A stretch of 22,390 nucleotides of DNA from DASZZV01 sp035544835 (GTDB lineage Bacteria > Acidobacteriota > Thermoanaerobaculia > Gp7-AA8), in assembly GCA_035544835.1 (NCBI GenBank), contig DASZZV010000221.1, positions 1 through 22,390 of the forward strand, given 5' to 3'. Made by a program: the position numbers and the translations under genes. Positions 14,309-20,909 of this stretch are shown piece by piece; within the stretch, counting starts at the first letter, position 1, and each line of letters begins with the position of its first letter. The notes beneath the pieces were generated by a model. The model was not told the DNA's origin, did not search any database, and worked only from the letters and a program-made list of their open reading frames with translations.

Positions 14309-15703
14309 CTACGCCTGTTCGAAATATCTCCGCCGCTCCCAGTCGGTGACCACGGAGTCGAACTTCCGCTGTTCGGTGCCGAAGAAGTGGAGGTAATGCG
14401 CGATGACCTCCTCACCGAATACCGATCGGGCCCACTTGCTTCCGTCCAGCGCTGCGATCGATTCATTCAATGTGTGCGGCACCTGAGGAAGGTCTTTGGC
14501 GCCATACAGATCCCCCTCGAACGATGCCGGTGGCTCGATCCGATTCTCGATTCCGTCGAGCCCGGCCGCGAGTGTCGCCGCAAAGGCCAGATAGGGATTC
14601 GCATCGGCTCCCGGGGCCCGGCATTCGATGCGAAGTGACGGGCCTTTTCCGACGATCCGGAATCCCGCGGTCCGATTGTCGTAGCTCCAGGCAATGGCCG
14701 TAGGTGCGAACGAGCCCGGCACGTAGCGTTTGTAGGACGCCGGGTAGGGTGCGTAGAATGCGAACATCTCTCGTATGTGCTTCATCCATCCACCGAGGAA
14801 CCAACGGAAGATCGGCGAGCAATGGATCTGTCCCAGAGATTCCTTTCCCTGGAAAAGCGCTTTTTTTTCCTTCCCGTCCCAAAGACTCACGTGAAGATGG
14901 CAACTCGATCCGGCGTAGCGCTCGTCCCATTTGGCCATGAAAGTTACGGCGTGCCCGAGCTTCCAGGCAATCTCCTTTGCGGCGTGCTTGTACAGGACGT
15001 GGCGGTCGCACATCTCCAGAACATTGGCGTAACGGAGTCCGATCTCCTGCTGTCCCGGGCCCCATTCTCCTTTCGACGATTCGACAGGAATTCCGGAGCG
15101 CTCGAGCTGCCGGCGGATCTCGCCGATCAGAAACTCCTCCTTGGTCCCCTGCAGCATGTGGTAATCCTCGATCAGGCGGCCGATCGGCTCGATTCCCACG
15201 AAGTTCTTCTGGGCCGCCACTTCGTACGAGTCCTTGAATACGTACAACTCCAGTTCGGACGCACCCATGGCCGAATATCCCAGCCCGGCCGCTAACTCCA
15301 GCTGTCGGCGGAGGATGTTGCGTGGCGCTACCGCGATCGGCTCGTCGTCCTTCTCATTGAGAACATCGCAAAGAACGATAGCCGACTTGTCGAGCCAGGT
15401 CGCTTGACGCAGAGTCGAAAGGTCAGGGATCGGACGGAAGTCGCCGTAGCCCTTTGCCCAGCTCGTGAATTCATAGCCAGGTACCGGATCCATATCGATG
15501 TCACAGGCCATGAGGTAGTCGCAGGCATGCATGCCATGGCTAAGCACCTCATCGATGAAAAACCTGCCCGTGATCCGCTTGCCGACCAGCCGTCCATACA
15601 TATCGGGAAAGACGGCCAGAACCGTCTCGATCTCATCGGAAGCGACGAGTTTTTTCAGTGTCTCGACGGTGAGGAAGCCTTGTGGAGTTTCGCGTTCTTG
15701 CAT
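14309..15703 (-). CDS. Glutamine synthetase family ligase, gamma-glutamylpolyamine synthetase-like
   Basis: It is an ATP-dependent glutamate-amine ligase fold. Within the GS superfamily the sequence is of the PuuA/GlnA3-GlnA4-like branch that gamma-glutamylates polyamines or monoamines, rather than housekeeping GlnA. Visible GS features are the metal-binding ExE pair (GASELELY, 147-154), GEWGPGQQE at 212-220, the His motif (SSCHLHVSL, 266-274) and the C-terminal RIECRAPGADANPYLAFA region. The length of 464 aa fits. The adenylylation Tyr loop of GlnA is not obvious. It lies downstream of an aldehyde dehydrogenase and upstream of an SDR, which supports amine catabolism. No PuuD-type hydrolase or permease is in the window. 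The start at 15703 is directly preceded by a heptamer array with no clear ribosome-binding site. Confidence 0.88.
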   Translation of the reverse strand: MQERETPQGFLTVETLKKLVASDEIETVLAVFPDMYGRLVGKRITGRFFIDEVLSHGMHACDYLMACDIDMDPVPGYEFTSWAKGYGDFRPIPDLSTLRQATWLDKSAIVLCDVLNEKDDEPIAVAPRNILRRQLELAAGLGYSAMGASELELYVFKDSYEVAAQKNFVGIEPIGRLIEDYHMLQGTKEEFLIGEIRRQLERSGIPVESSKGEWGPGQQEIGLRYANVLEMCDRHVLYKHAAKEIAWKLGHAVTFMAKWDERYAGSSCHLHVSLWDGKEKKALFQGKESLGQIHCSPIFRWFLGGWMKHIREMFAFYAPYPASYKRYVPGSFAPTAIAWSYDNRTAGFRIVGKGPSLRIECRAPGADANPYLAFAATLAAGLDGIENRIEPPASFEGDLYGAKDLPQVPHTLNESIAALDGSKWARSVFGEEVIAHYLHFFGTEQRKFDSVVTDWERRRYFEQA

Positions 15704-15712
15704 GTCTAGCTC

Positions 15713-15754
15713 TCGTTGCTCGTTGCTCGTTATCCGTTACTCGTTACTCGTCAG
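15713..15754. repeat. Heptamer tandem array, TCGTTGC/TCGTTAC type
   Basis: Six 7-bp units are seen: TCGTTGC twice, TCGTTAT, CCGTTAC, TCGTTAC and TCGTCAG, starting at 15713, 15720, 15727, 15734, 15741 and 15748. Unlike the other large arrays it has no inverted partner. It lies 10-51 nt upstream of the start codon of the glutamine-synthetase-like gene, in its leader or promoter. Confidence 0.8.
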
Positions 15755-15767
15755 CAAGGAAGCACTG

Positions 15768-15892
15768 TGTCATCCCGAGCCGCAGCGAGGGATCTGGGCT
15801 GGGGACCTTCACCCGCGCGTTTAACGCACAATTGCCTGCAACCACGACAGCAAGGCCCCCGCCCAGATCCCTCGCTGCGGCTCGGGATGACA
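15768..15892. repeat. Inverted-repeat element C (complete TCATCCCGAG element)
   Basis: Arms 15768-15799 and 15861-15892 form a perfect 32-bp inverted repeat containing TGTCATCCCGAGCC and GCGAGGGATCTGGG. The inner flanks are also partly complementary (GGGGACC facing GGCCCC). Elements A and B at the left end of the window are relatives. It ends 2 nt from the aldehyde dehydrogenase stop codon. Confidence 0.92.
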
Positions 15893-15894
15893 CA

Positions 15895-17346
15895 TTACCC
15901 GCTCACATCAATATAAACGCTCTTCATCTCCGAGTAATGATCCAGCGCCGCGAGGCCCAGCTCGCGGCCGATGCCGCTTTTTTTGAAACCGCCAAAGGGG
16001 GCGCCGAGATGGACGCTACTGCCGGTGTTGATCGACAGAACCCCAGTCTCGACGGCGCGCGCAACGCGTAGCGCCCGCCCGATGTCTCGCGTCCAGATCG
16101 ACCCCGATAGCCCGTACTCGCTGTCATTGGCCATCTCGATTGCTGCCTGCTCGCCGATGAATGGCATCACCGCGACTACCGGGCCGAAGATCTCTTCGCG
16201 AACGATTCGCATACCCCGTTTCGCTCCAGCAAAGATCGTGGGAGCGATGTAGGTGCCCCCGGACAGCGAGGGATCATCCGGCGCGGATCCTCCGCACACC
16301 AGCTCGGCCCCCTCGTCGATCCCGCTCCTGATGTATCCGAGAACCCGCTCGCGGTGCTCCGCGGTGATCATCGGACCCATCTCCGTCTCTTCGCGCAAAG
16401 GATCACCCATGACCACACTGGAGAAGCCGCGCCTCAACTTTTCGAGGAACTGGTCGTACACCGACTGCTCCACCAACACCCGACTGCGCGCGCAGCAATC
16501 CTGGCCCGCATTGCCCAGGGAACTGGAGACCGCCGAGGAGACGGCTTTGTCGATGTCGCTGTCGGCGAAGATGATGTTCGCTGACTTTCCACCTAACTCC
16601 AGAGTCACTCTCTTGATGGTATCTGCGGCGAGTTTCATGACACGAACGCCAACGTCTGTCGATCCGGTGAAGCTCACCTTCCTGACCAGCGGATGCTTCA
16701 CGAGCGCTTCGCCCACGACGCTGCCGGCTCCGGTAATGACATTGAAGACGCCTGATGGGATGCCCGCTTCGAGCATGAGCTCCGCCAGTCGCAGAGCAGT
16801 CAGGGGCGTCTGCTCCGCCGGCTTGAGGACGACGGTGTTACCCATGGCCAGCGCCGGCGCCGACTTCCAGGAGGTAATGGCGATCGGAAAGTTCCAGGGC
16901 ACGATGATGGCGCAGACGCCGATCGGTTCTCTGAAGGTGAGGCTCACCCCCGGAGCTGCCACGGGGATGGTCTGTCCGCCGACCTTGTCGACAGCGCCGC
17001 CGTAGTACTCGAAACAGTTCGCGGCCAGGTCCACCTCGTCGCGCGCATCCCGTATCGGCTTGCCGGCGTTCCGACTCTCCAGCCGCGCCAGTTCATCTCT
17101 GTTCTGACGCAGCAGCGCAGCCAGCCGAAACAACAGCTGCGCGCGCTCGCGGCTGGAGACTCGCCGCCAGCCCGGAAAGGCTCTTGCCGCCGCCGAGACG
17201 GCGCGCTCAACATCCTCGACACCCGCCGCGGCGACCACCGCCAGCTGGCTCCCGGTAGCCGGCTCGATCAGGGTCGAGGTACGCCCATCGACGGCCGGAA
17301 CACTCTGTCCATCGATGATGAGTTTTGCTTCGGCTGCAACGGACAT
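15895..17346 (-). CDS. NAD(P)-dependent aldehyde dehydrogenase
   Basis: This enzyme oxidises an aldehyde to its acid and belongs to the ALDH superfamily. In 483-aa numbering the oxyanion Asn152 (PWNFP), the general base Glu250 (LELGGK), the nucleophile Cys284 (GQDCCA) and the EEIFGP cofactor motif are all present. The double Cys after GQD is seen in other ALDHs. Neighbouring genes suggest a gamma-glutamyl-aminoaldehyde or similar amine-derived aldehyde as substrate (PuuC-like role), but betaine- or succinate-semialdehyde-type substrates are also possible. The ATG at 17346 gives the usual family start. The open frame extends to 17442, but that extension overlaps the divergent gene and its amino acids are not family-like. 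It is probably the first gene of the minus-strand catabolic run. Confidence 0.93.
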   Translation of the reverse strand: MSVAAEAKLIIDGQSVPAVDGRTSTLIEPATGSQLAVVAAAGVEDVERAVSAAARAFPGWRRVSSRERAQLLFRLAALLRQNRDELARLESRNAGKPIRDARDEVDLAANCFEYYGGAVDKVGGQTIPVAAPGVSLTFREPIGVCAIIVPWNFPIAITSWKSAPALAMGNTVVLKPAEQTPLTALRLAELMLEAGIPSGVFNVITGAGSVVGEALVKHPLVRKVSFTGSTDVGVRVMKLAADTIKRVTLELGGKSANIIFADSDIDKAVSSAVSSSLGNAGQDCCARSRVLVEQSVYDQFLEKLRRGFSSVVMGDPLREETEMGPMITAEHRERVLGYIRSGIDEGAELVCGGSAPDDPSLSGGTYIAPTIFAGAKRGMRIVREEIFGPVVAVMPFIGEQAAIEMANDSEYGLSGSIWTRDIGRALRVARAVETGVLSINTGSSVHLGAPFGGFKKSGIGRELGLAALDHYSEMKSVYIDVSG

Positions 17347-17382
17347 TTCGACGAAACCATTCTGCAAGAATCCGACCCGCAG

Positions 17383-17388
17383 TAGAAT
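17383..17388 (+). promoter_or_regulatory. Putative -10 box for the TPR-like gene
   Basis: TAGAAT lies 6 nt before the GTG at 17395, in the 48-nt gap between divergent genes. As with the M28 and dehydrogenase genes, this would place the transcript start at or next to the start codon. No good -35 is visible. Confidence 0.35.
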
Positions 17389-17394
17389 TGCAGC

Positions 17395-17880
17395 GTGGCT
17401 GAGAAACCTACCGATACCAAAGCGCGCCTCGAAATGATGCACATCGGCATCAACGCCGCGAAATCAGGCGACCTGCTTCAAGCTCTCTCCGTACTCACCG
17501 ACGTCTACGTCGACGGCTTCGACAGGCTCACCACCGACGGCGTTTCCTATTACGGACTCGCTTTAGGACTGGTGAGAAAGAAGAACAAGGAAGCGATCGA
17601 CATCTGCAAGCACGCCATCCGGATCCAGCCCCTGAATCCGCACAACTTTGTGAACCTCGCCAAAGTCTATACGGCGGCTGGATTCCGGAAAAAGGCCGTC
17701 GCCACGCTGGAAGAGGGATTGGCTCGCAACGGGAAGAGCCGCATCATCCTCAGCTACTGGAAGACCCTCGGATACCGCCAGCGCCCCGTTCTGCCCTTCC
17801 TGTCGCGAGACAACGCGTTGAACGTAAAGCTCGGAAGAAGCCGAAAGTACAAGGAAGACGAGACCAAAGGGAAAGGGTAA
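17395..17880 (+). CDS. Small TPR-like protein
   Basis: This 161-aa soluble protein reads as two or three tetratricopeptide-like helix pairs. The clearest are around residues 58-82 (YYGLALGLVRKKNKEAIDICKHAI) and 89-115 (NFVNLAKVYTAAGFRKKAVATLEEGL), with the small-large-residue pattern of TPRs. The C-terminus is basic (GRSRKYKEDETKGKG). It probably mediates protein contacts; partners are unknown. The start is GTG at 17395, and a downstream Met at residue 14 is the alternative. It is divergent from the aldehyde dehydrogenase with only 48 nt between them, so the two may share regulatory sequence. Confidence 0.82.
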   Translation: MAEKPTDTKARLEMMHIGINAAKSGDLLQALSVLTDVYVDGFDRLTTDGVSYYGLALGLVRKKNKEAIDICKHAIRIQPLNPHNFVNLAKVYTAAGFRKKAVATLEEGLARNGKSRIILSYWKTLGYRQRPVLPFLSRDNALNVKLGRSRKYKEDETKGKG

Positions 17881-17886
17881 CCAGCG

Positions 17887-18001
17887 CGTGCCCGCTCCCG
17901 TGCCCGGCTCTTCATTGTTCCCGCCGAGAACTGAATTCTGAGAGACTCAAGGATAAGACCGGGCACGGGCACGGGTGCGGGTGCGGGGGACGGGGACGGG
18001 A
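17887..18001. repeat. Inverted GC-rich hexamer array, CGGGCA/CGGGTG type
   Basis: A run of roughly 6-bp units (CGGGCA, CGGGCA, CGGGTG, CGGGTG, then CGGGGGA and CGGGGA variants) spans about 17960-18001. An inverse GTGCCCG-rich arm is at 17887-17907, with perfect pairing over CCCGTGCCCGG (17897-17907) and CCGGGCACGGG (17959-17969). It occupies the gap between convergent genes, starting 7 nt after one stop and ending 9 nt before the other. Confidence 0.82.
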
Positions 18002-18010
18002 CACACGGGT

Positions 18011-19648
18011 TTACATATGTGTCCCTGGAGCCTCGTGGCCTGTCCTGGCCACGTATTCCACATACGAGCCGCCATAGACATGAGGGTGAGAGTCCACGCC
18101 ACTTTCTCCTCCCAGCTCGATCACGCGATTGCTCAGACCTCGGAGGAACTCGCGGTCGTGGGACACGAAGAGCATCGTCCCATCGAAGTCCTGCAGCGCC
18201 TCGATGAGCATTTCCTTCGTGGCCAGATCGAGATGATTGGTCGGCTCGTCGAGCACGAGAAAGTTTGGTGGATTCATCAGCATCCGCGCCAGCACCAGAC
18301 GCGAGCGTTCGCCTCCTGAAAGTGACCGCACTTTCTTTTCGACATCGTCCCCGGAGAACTGGAAGGCGCCGAGTAGACTGCGGAGGATCCCCACGCTCTC
18401 CATCGGAAAGTCATGCTGAATCTGCTCCCACACCGTCAGCTCGGGGCTCAAGAGATCGAAGGCCTGCTGCGCGAAGTAGCCCATCTTGAGACTGGCACCG
18501 AGGCGCACGCTTCCGGTGTCAGGCTCGAGCGTCCCCGCGACCATCTTGAGCAGCGTCGACTTGCCGGCGCCATTCTTTCCCATCACGCACCAGCGCTCAC
18601 CTCGGCGGACCAGAAAGCTGAAATCGTCATAGATCTGCCGTTTCCCGAAGCGTTTGGTGACCCCCTTCAGCTCGACAACGTCGTCGCCCGAGCGGGCCGG
18701 GCGGCGGAAATCAAACTTCACCACCTTGCGGCGCTTCGGCAACTCGATCTTCTCGATCTTGTCGAGCGCTTTGACCCGGCTCTGAACCTGCGCCGCCTTC
18801 GCGGCATGAGCCGAGAAGCGGTCGATGAACCGCTGTTCCTTGGCCAGCATGGCCTGCTGCCGGGCATAGGCGGCCTCGCGGTTGGCCTCGCGCGTTGCCC
18901 TCTCACGTTCGTAAAAATCGTAGTTTCCGGAGTAGGTCATCAGATCGCCGCCGTCGATCTCCACGATCTTGGTGACGATCCGGTTCATGAAATCGCGATC
19001 GTGCGACGTCATCAGCAGTGAGCCGGTCATCGTTTTCAGGAAGTCTTCCAACCAGATGATCGACTCAATGTCCAGATGGTTGGTTGGCTCGTCCATCAGG
19101 AGGACGTCGGGTTTGCCGAGCAGCACTTTGGCCATGGCCACGCGCATCTTCCAACCGCCGGAGAGCGCGCCGACATCGCCGTCGATGCCCTCGTCTTCGA
19201 AACCGAGACCGTGCAGCACTTCCCTGGCGCGAGCCTCCAGGTCATAGCCGCCGAGATGCGAGTAGTCTTCCTGCACTTCTCCGAACCGCTCCAGAATCTT
19301 GTCGAGGCGGTCGGCCTGATCGGGGTCGGACATCGCGTTCTGCAGCGATTCCAGCTCGTGATGGAGATCGCCGAGACGACCGCTGCCGGCGATGGCCTCG
19401 TCCAGAACCGATCGGCCGGACATCTCTTCGATGTCCTGGCGGAAGTATCCAATGGTAGTGCGTTTCGGAACGGCCACGTCACCGTCGTCGGGCTGCTCCT
19501 CACCGACGATCATTCGGAACAGAGTCGTCTTTCCGGCGCCATTGGGTCCGACCAGCCCGACTTTCTCGCCGGGATTGAGCTGGAATGAGGCATCGACGAA
19601 GACGAGCTGTTTCCCATACTGCTTATTGATTCTGGAGAACGAAATCAT
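18011..19648 (-). CDS. ABC-F family ATPase (ribosome-associated translation factor type)
   Basis: ABC-F proteins have two ATP-binding domains and no membrane segments, and most act on the ribosome. This 545-aa protein has Walker A GPNGAGKTT at 34-42, signature LSGGWKMR at 162-169 and Walker B LLMDEPTNHLD (about 183-193). A charged helical linker follows (about 240-310, Arg/Glu-rich, the P-site-tRNA-interaction region). The second domain has GKNGAGKST at 357-365, LSGGERSR and a second DEPTNHLD. The linker is followed by a basic segment (PKRRKVVKFDFRRP). It is nearer the Uup/YheS/YbiT-like housekeeping groups than antibiotic-resistance types, but subfamily assignment needs a tree. No clear ribosome-binding site precedes the ATG at 19648. 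The upstream region is a heptamer array. Confidence 0.93.
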   Translation of the reverse strand: MISFSRINKQYGKQLVFVDASFQLNPGEKVGLVGPNGAGKTTLFRMIVGEEQPDDGDVAVPKRTTIGYFRQDIEEMSGRSVLDEAIAGSGRLGDLHHELESLQNAMSDPDQADRLDKILERFGEVQEDYSHLGGYDLEARAREVLHGLGFEDEGIDGDVGALSGGWKMRVAMAKVLLGKPDVLLMDEPTNHLDIESIIWLEDFLKTMTGSLLMTSHDRDFMNRIVTKIVEIDGGDLMTYSGNYDFYERERATREANREAAYARQQAMLAKEQRFIDRFSAHAAKAAQVQSRVKALDKIEKIELPKRRKVVKFDFRRPARSGDDVVELKGVTKRFGKRQIYDDFSFLVRRGERWCVMGKNGAGKSTLLKMVAGTLEPDTGSVRLGASLKMGYFAQQAFDLLSPELTVWEQIQHDFPMESVGILRSLLGAFQFSGDDVEKKVRSLSGGERSRLVLARMLMNPPNFLVLDEPTNHLDLATKEMLIEALQDFDGTMLFVSHDREFLRGLSNRVIELGGESGVDSHPHVYGGSYVEYVARTGHEAPGTHM

Positions 19649-19678
19649 GGCGGCGGAGAGTAGCAGAGTGAGGGTGGT

Positions 19679-19763
19679 AGCTTCTAGCTTTTAGCTTCTA
19701 GCTTCTAGCTTCTAGCTTTTAGCTTCTAGCTAGAAGCCACAAGCTAAAAAGCTAGAAGCTAGA
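19679..19763. repeat. Inverted heptamer array, AGCTTCT/AGCTAGA type
   Basis: About twelve units: AGCTTCT or AGCTTTT at 19679, 19686, 19693, 19700, 19707, 19714 and 19721; AGCTAGA at 19728; then AGCCACA, AGCTAAAA and two AGCTAGA to 19763. The unit is the same as in the array at 5595-5706. One side faces the start of the ABC-F gene; the other runs directly into the broken end of the DUF1287 fragment. Confidence 0.88.
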
Positions 19764-20095
19764 TGAGTGAGCCCACCTCCCAGATCCCAGGCCACGATGT
19801 CACCGGGAGCGTAATCGGTGGAGAGGCGAGAAGTCGGGAGAGTGCGGCCGTTCCGGCGGAAGAAAGTCATGAGGTTCGGCACACGGCGATGATCGATGTT
19901 CGCGTCGGCGCCCACCGCGCTCCAGATACGGGGATAGGCTGAGAAACTGCGCAGCATGTCTTCGTGTACGAGCTTCTGCAGATCGAATCCGACGGCGCGG
20001 TAGATGCGCACGATCTCGTCGCTGCATACACCGGTACTTGAAGGAACGTCGCCGCCTGGATATGGGATTCGAACGTAGCTGGCAACGTAGGTTAC
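19763..20095 (-). pseudogene. Remnant of a DUF1287 (YijF-like) gene, both ends missing
   Basis: Read from 20095 downward, the frame gives a clear internal part of a DUF1287 protein: VTYVASYVRIPYPGGDVP, STGVCSD, GFDLQKLVHEDM, NIDHRRVPNLMTFFRRNG and APGDIVAWDLGGGLTH. The family normally continues after GGGLTH with about 40-50 more residues and begins with a signal peptide. Here the reading after the His codon (19763-19765) passes straight into the heptamer array and stops at 19730-19732. On the other side there are only 14 unrelated codons between the fragment and an in-frame stop at 20138-20140. Close similarity without internal stops points to recent truncation. An assembly artefact is not excluded. 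A short dyad, CCTCCC/GGGAGG, lies at the 5' border (20095-20108). Confidence 0.8.
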
Positions 20096-20140
20096 CTCCC
20101 TCGGGAGGGTCGTCGTGCTATTTTGATTCCGAAATCTCTA

Positions 20141-20521
20141 TCAACGCCACTGCCCGAGCAGGAACATCGGAATGACAAGGATCTCCAGCGCGGCAACGGC
20201 GATGAGAATCGTCTCTCCGTACCGCTGAAGAGTTGGGCGAGGAGGTAGCAACATCGCTGTGAGCACGCCGCCCATCGTGGCCACGCCCAGAATCAGATAG
20301 ATACAGAAGTCGGCGTCCCATGTTGAATTCACCACTTCCGCAATGACGTATCCTGCGCCCATTGCGACCACCAGCGCGATCGCGGTTCGACCGAGCGCGC
20401 GCTTCCAGGTCAGGCGCGTCACAGGAAGAAAGCGAATCAGAATGGCGATGCTTGCAAACACGACCGCCCCGTAAGCGATCTCCCCGATGAGTTCCCGCGT
20501 TTCTGGATGCATACGTGACAT
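20141..20521 (-). CDS. Unknown small membrane protein with four predicted helices
   Basis: I do not recognise a family. The 126-aa product has four hydrophobic segments at about residues 13-32, 42-64, 72-91 and 105-123, with short polar links, so it is almost certainly an inner-membrane protein. A basic loop (TRLTWKRALGR, about 35-45) suggests cytoplasmic placement of the first link. The start could be the ATG at 20521 or the one three codons later at 20512; neither has a strong ribosome-binding site. It ends directly before the DUF1287 remnant and is divergent from the EamA transporter across a repeat-rich 388-nt gap. Confidence 0.7.
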   Translation of the reverse strand: MSRMHPETRELIGEIAYGAVVFASIAILIRFLPVTRLTWKRALGRTAIALVVAMGAGYVIAEVVNSTWDADFCIYLILGVATMGGVLTAMLLPPRPTLQRYGETILIAVAALEILVIPMFLLGQWR

Positions 20522-20587
20522 ACGGCGGTCAGAGGTCGCCTGGATTGGTAGGTGTTTGAGTTGCGGAGTTGCAGAGATTGACTATAA

Positions 20588-20819
20588 AGCCGCGTAGCGG
20601 CGACATCTTGTTAGCCCACGGCGTAAGCCGTGGTTTTCGCGCGAACCTGATTTTCATGGCGAGTCCCGGAGGGGCGACATATCCTCACGGCCCACGATCA
20701 TGATTGCGCGCATCCATTCCGAACGTATGCCGCCCCTACGGGGCTCCGAAATACTGAAGGTCGATCACGTTCCCACGGCTTGACGCCGTGGGCTAACGTG
20801 ATTCCGCCGCTACGCGGCT
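20588..20819. repeat. Nested triple inverted-repeat element G
   Basis: Three inverted repeats are nested on one centre. The outer pair is 20588-20602 and 20805-20819 (15 bp, perfect, AGCCGCGTAGCGGCG). The middle pair is 20611-20633 and 20773-20796 (23/24 bp with one insertion, around AGCCCACGGC). The inner pair is about 20661-20680 and 20727-20746 (17 of 20, around CGCCCCT). The outer and middle arms are themselves palindromic. The element accounts for most of the 388-nt gap between the divergent genes, and I see no gene in it. Confidence 0.88.
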
Positions 20820-20864
20820 GAAGTCGAACTCCGACAACCCAGCAACTCACCATCGGCCTCCCAC

Positions 20865-20885
20865 CTCTTCCCTCTTCCCTCTTCC
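20865..20885. repeat. Three-unit heptamer repeat CTCTTCC
   Basis: CTCTTCC is repeated three times without change at 20865-20871, 20872-20878 and 20879-20885, followed by a related pyrimidine-rich stretch (CTCCCTCCTCC). It lies 24 nt before the GTG start of the EamA gene. It has the 7-bp period of the larger arrays but no inverted partner. Confidence 0.65.
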
Positions 20886-20897
20886 AGCTCCCTCCTC

Positions 20898-20903
20898 CAC
20901 AAT
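20898..20903 (+). promoter_or_regulatory. Putative -10 box for the EamA gene
   Basis: CACAAT lies 6 nt before the GTG at 20910. It is a weaker match than the other three proposed boxes, but the spacing to the start codon is the same. The pyrimidine-rich sequence before it offers no Shine-Dalgarno site. Confidence 0.28.
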
Positions 20904-20909
20904 CCCGGC

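Noticed and set aside
13549..14349. Plus-strand open frame opposite the SDR gene
   Set aside because: It overlaps a complete SDR with all catalytic residues and reads through the TCGAATT array, giving repetitive FEFRISN-type residues.
17347..17442. 32-residue N-terminal extension of the aldehyde dehydrogenase
   Set aside because: It would overlap the divergent TPR-like gene, and the residues do not resemble an ALDH N-terminus. The ATG at 17346 fits the family.
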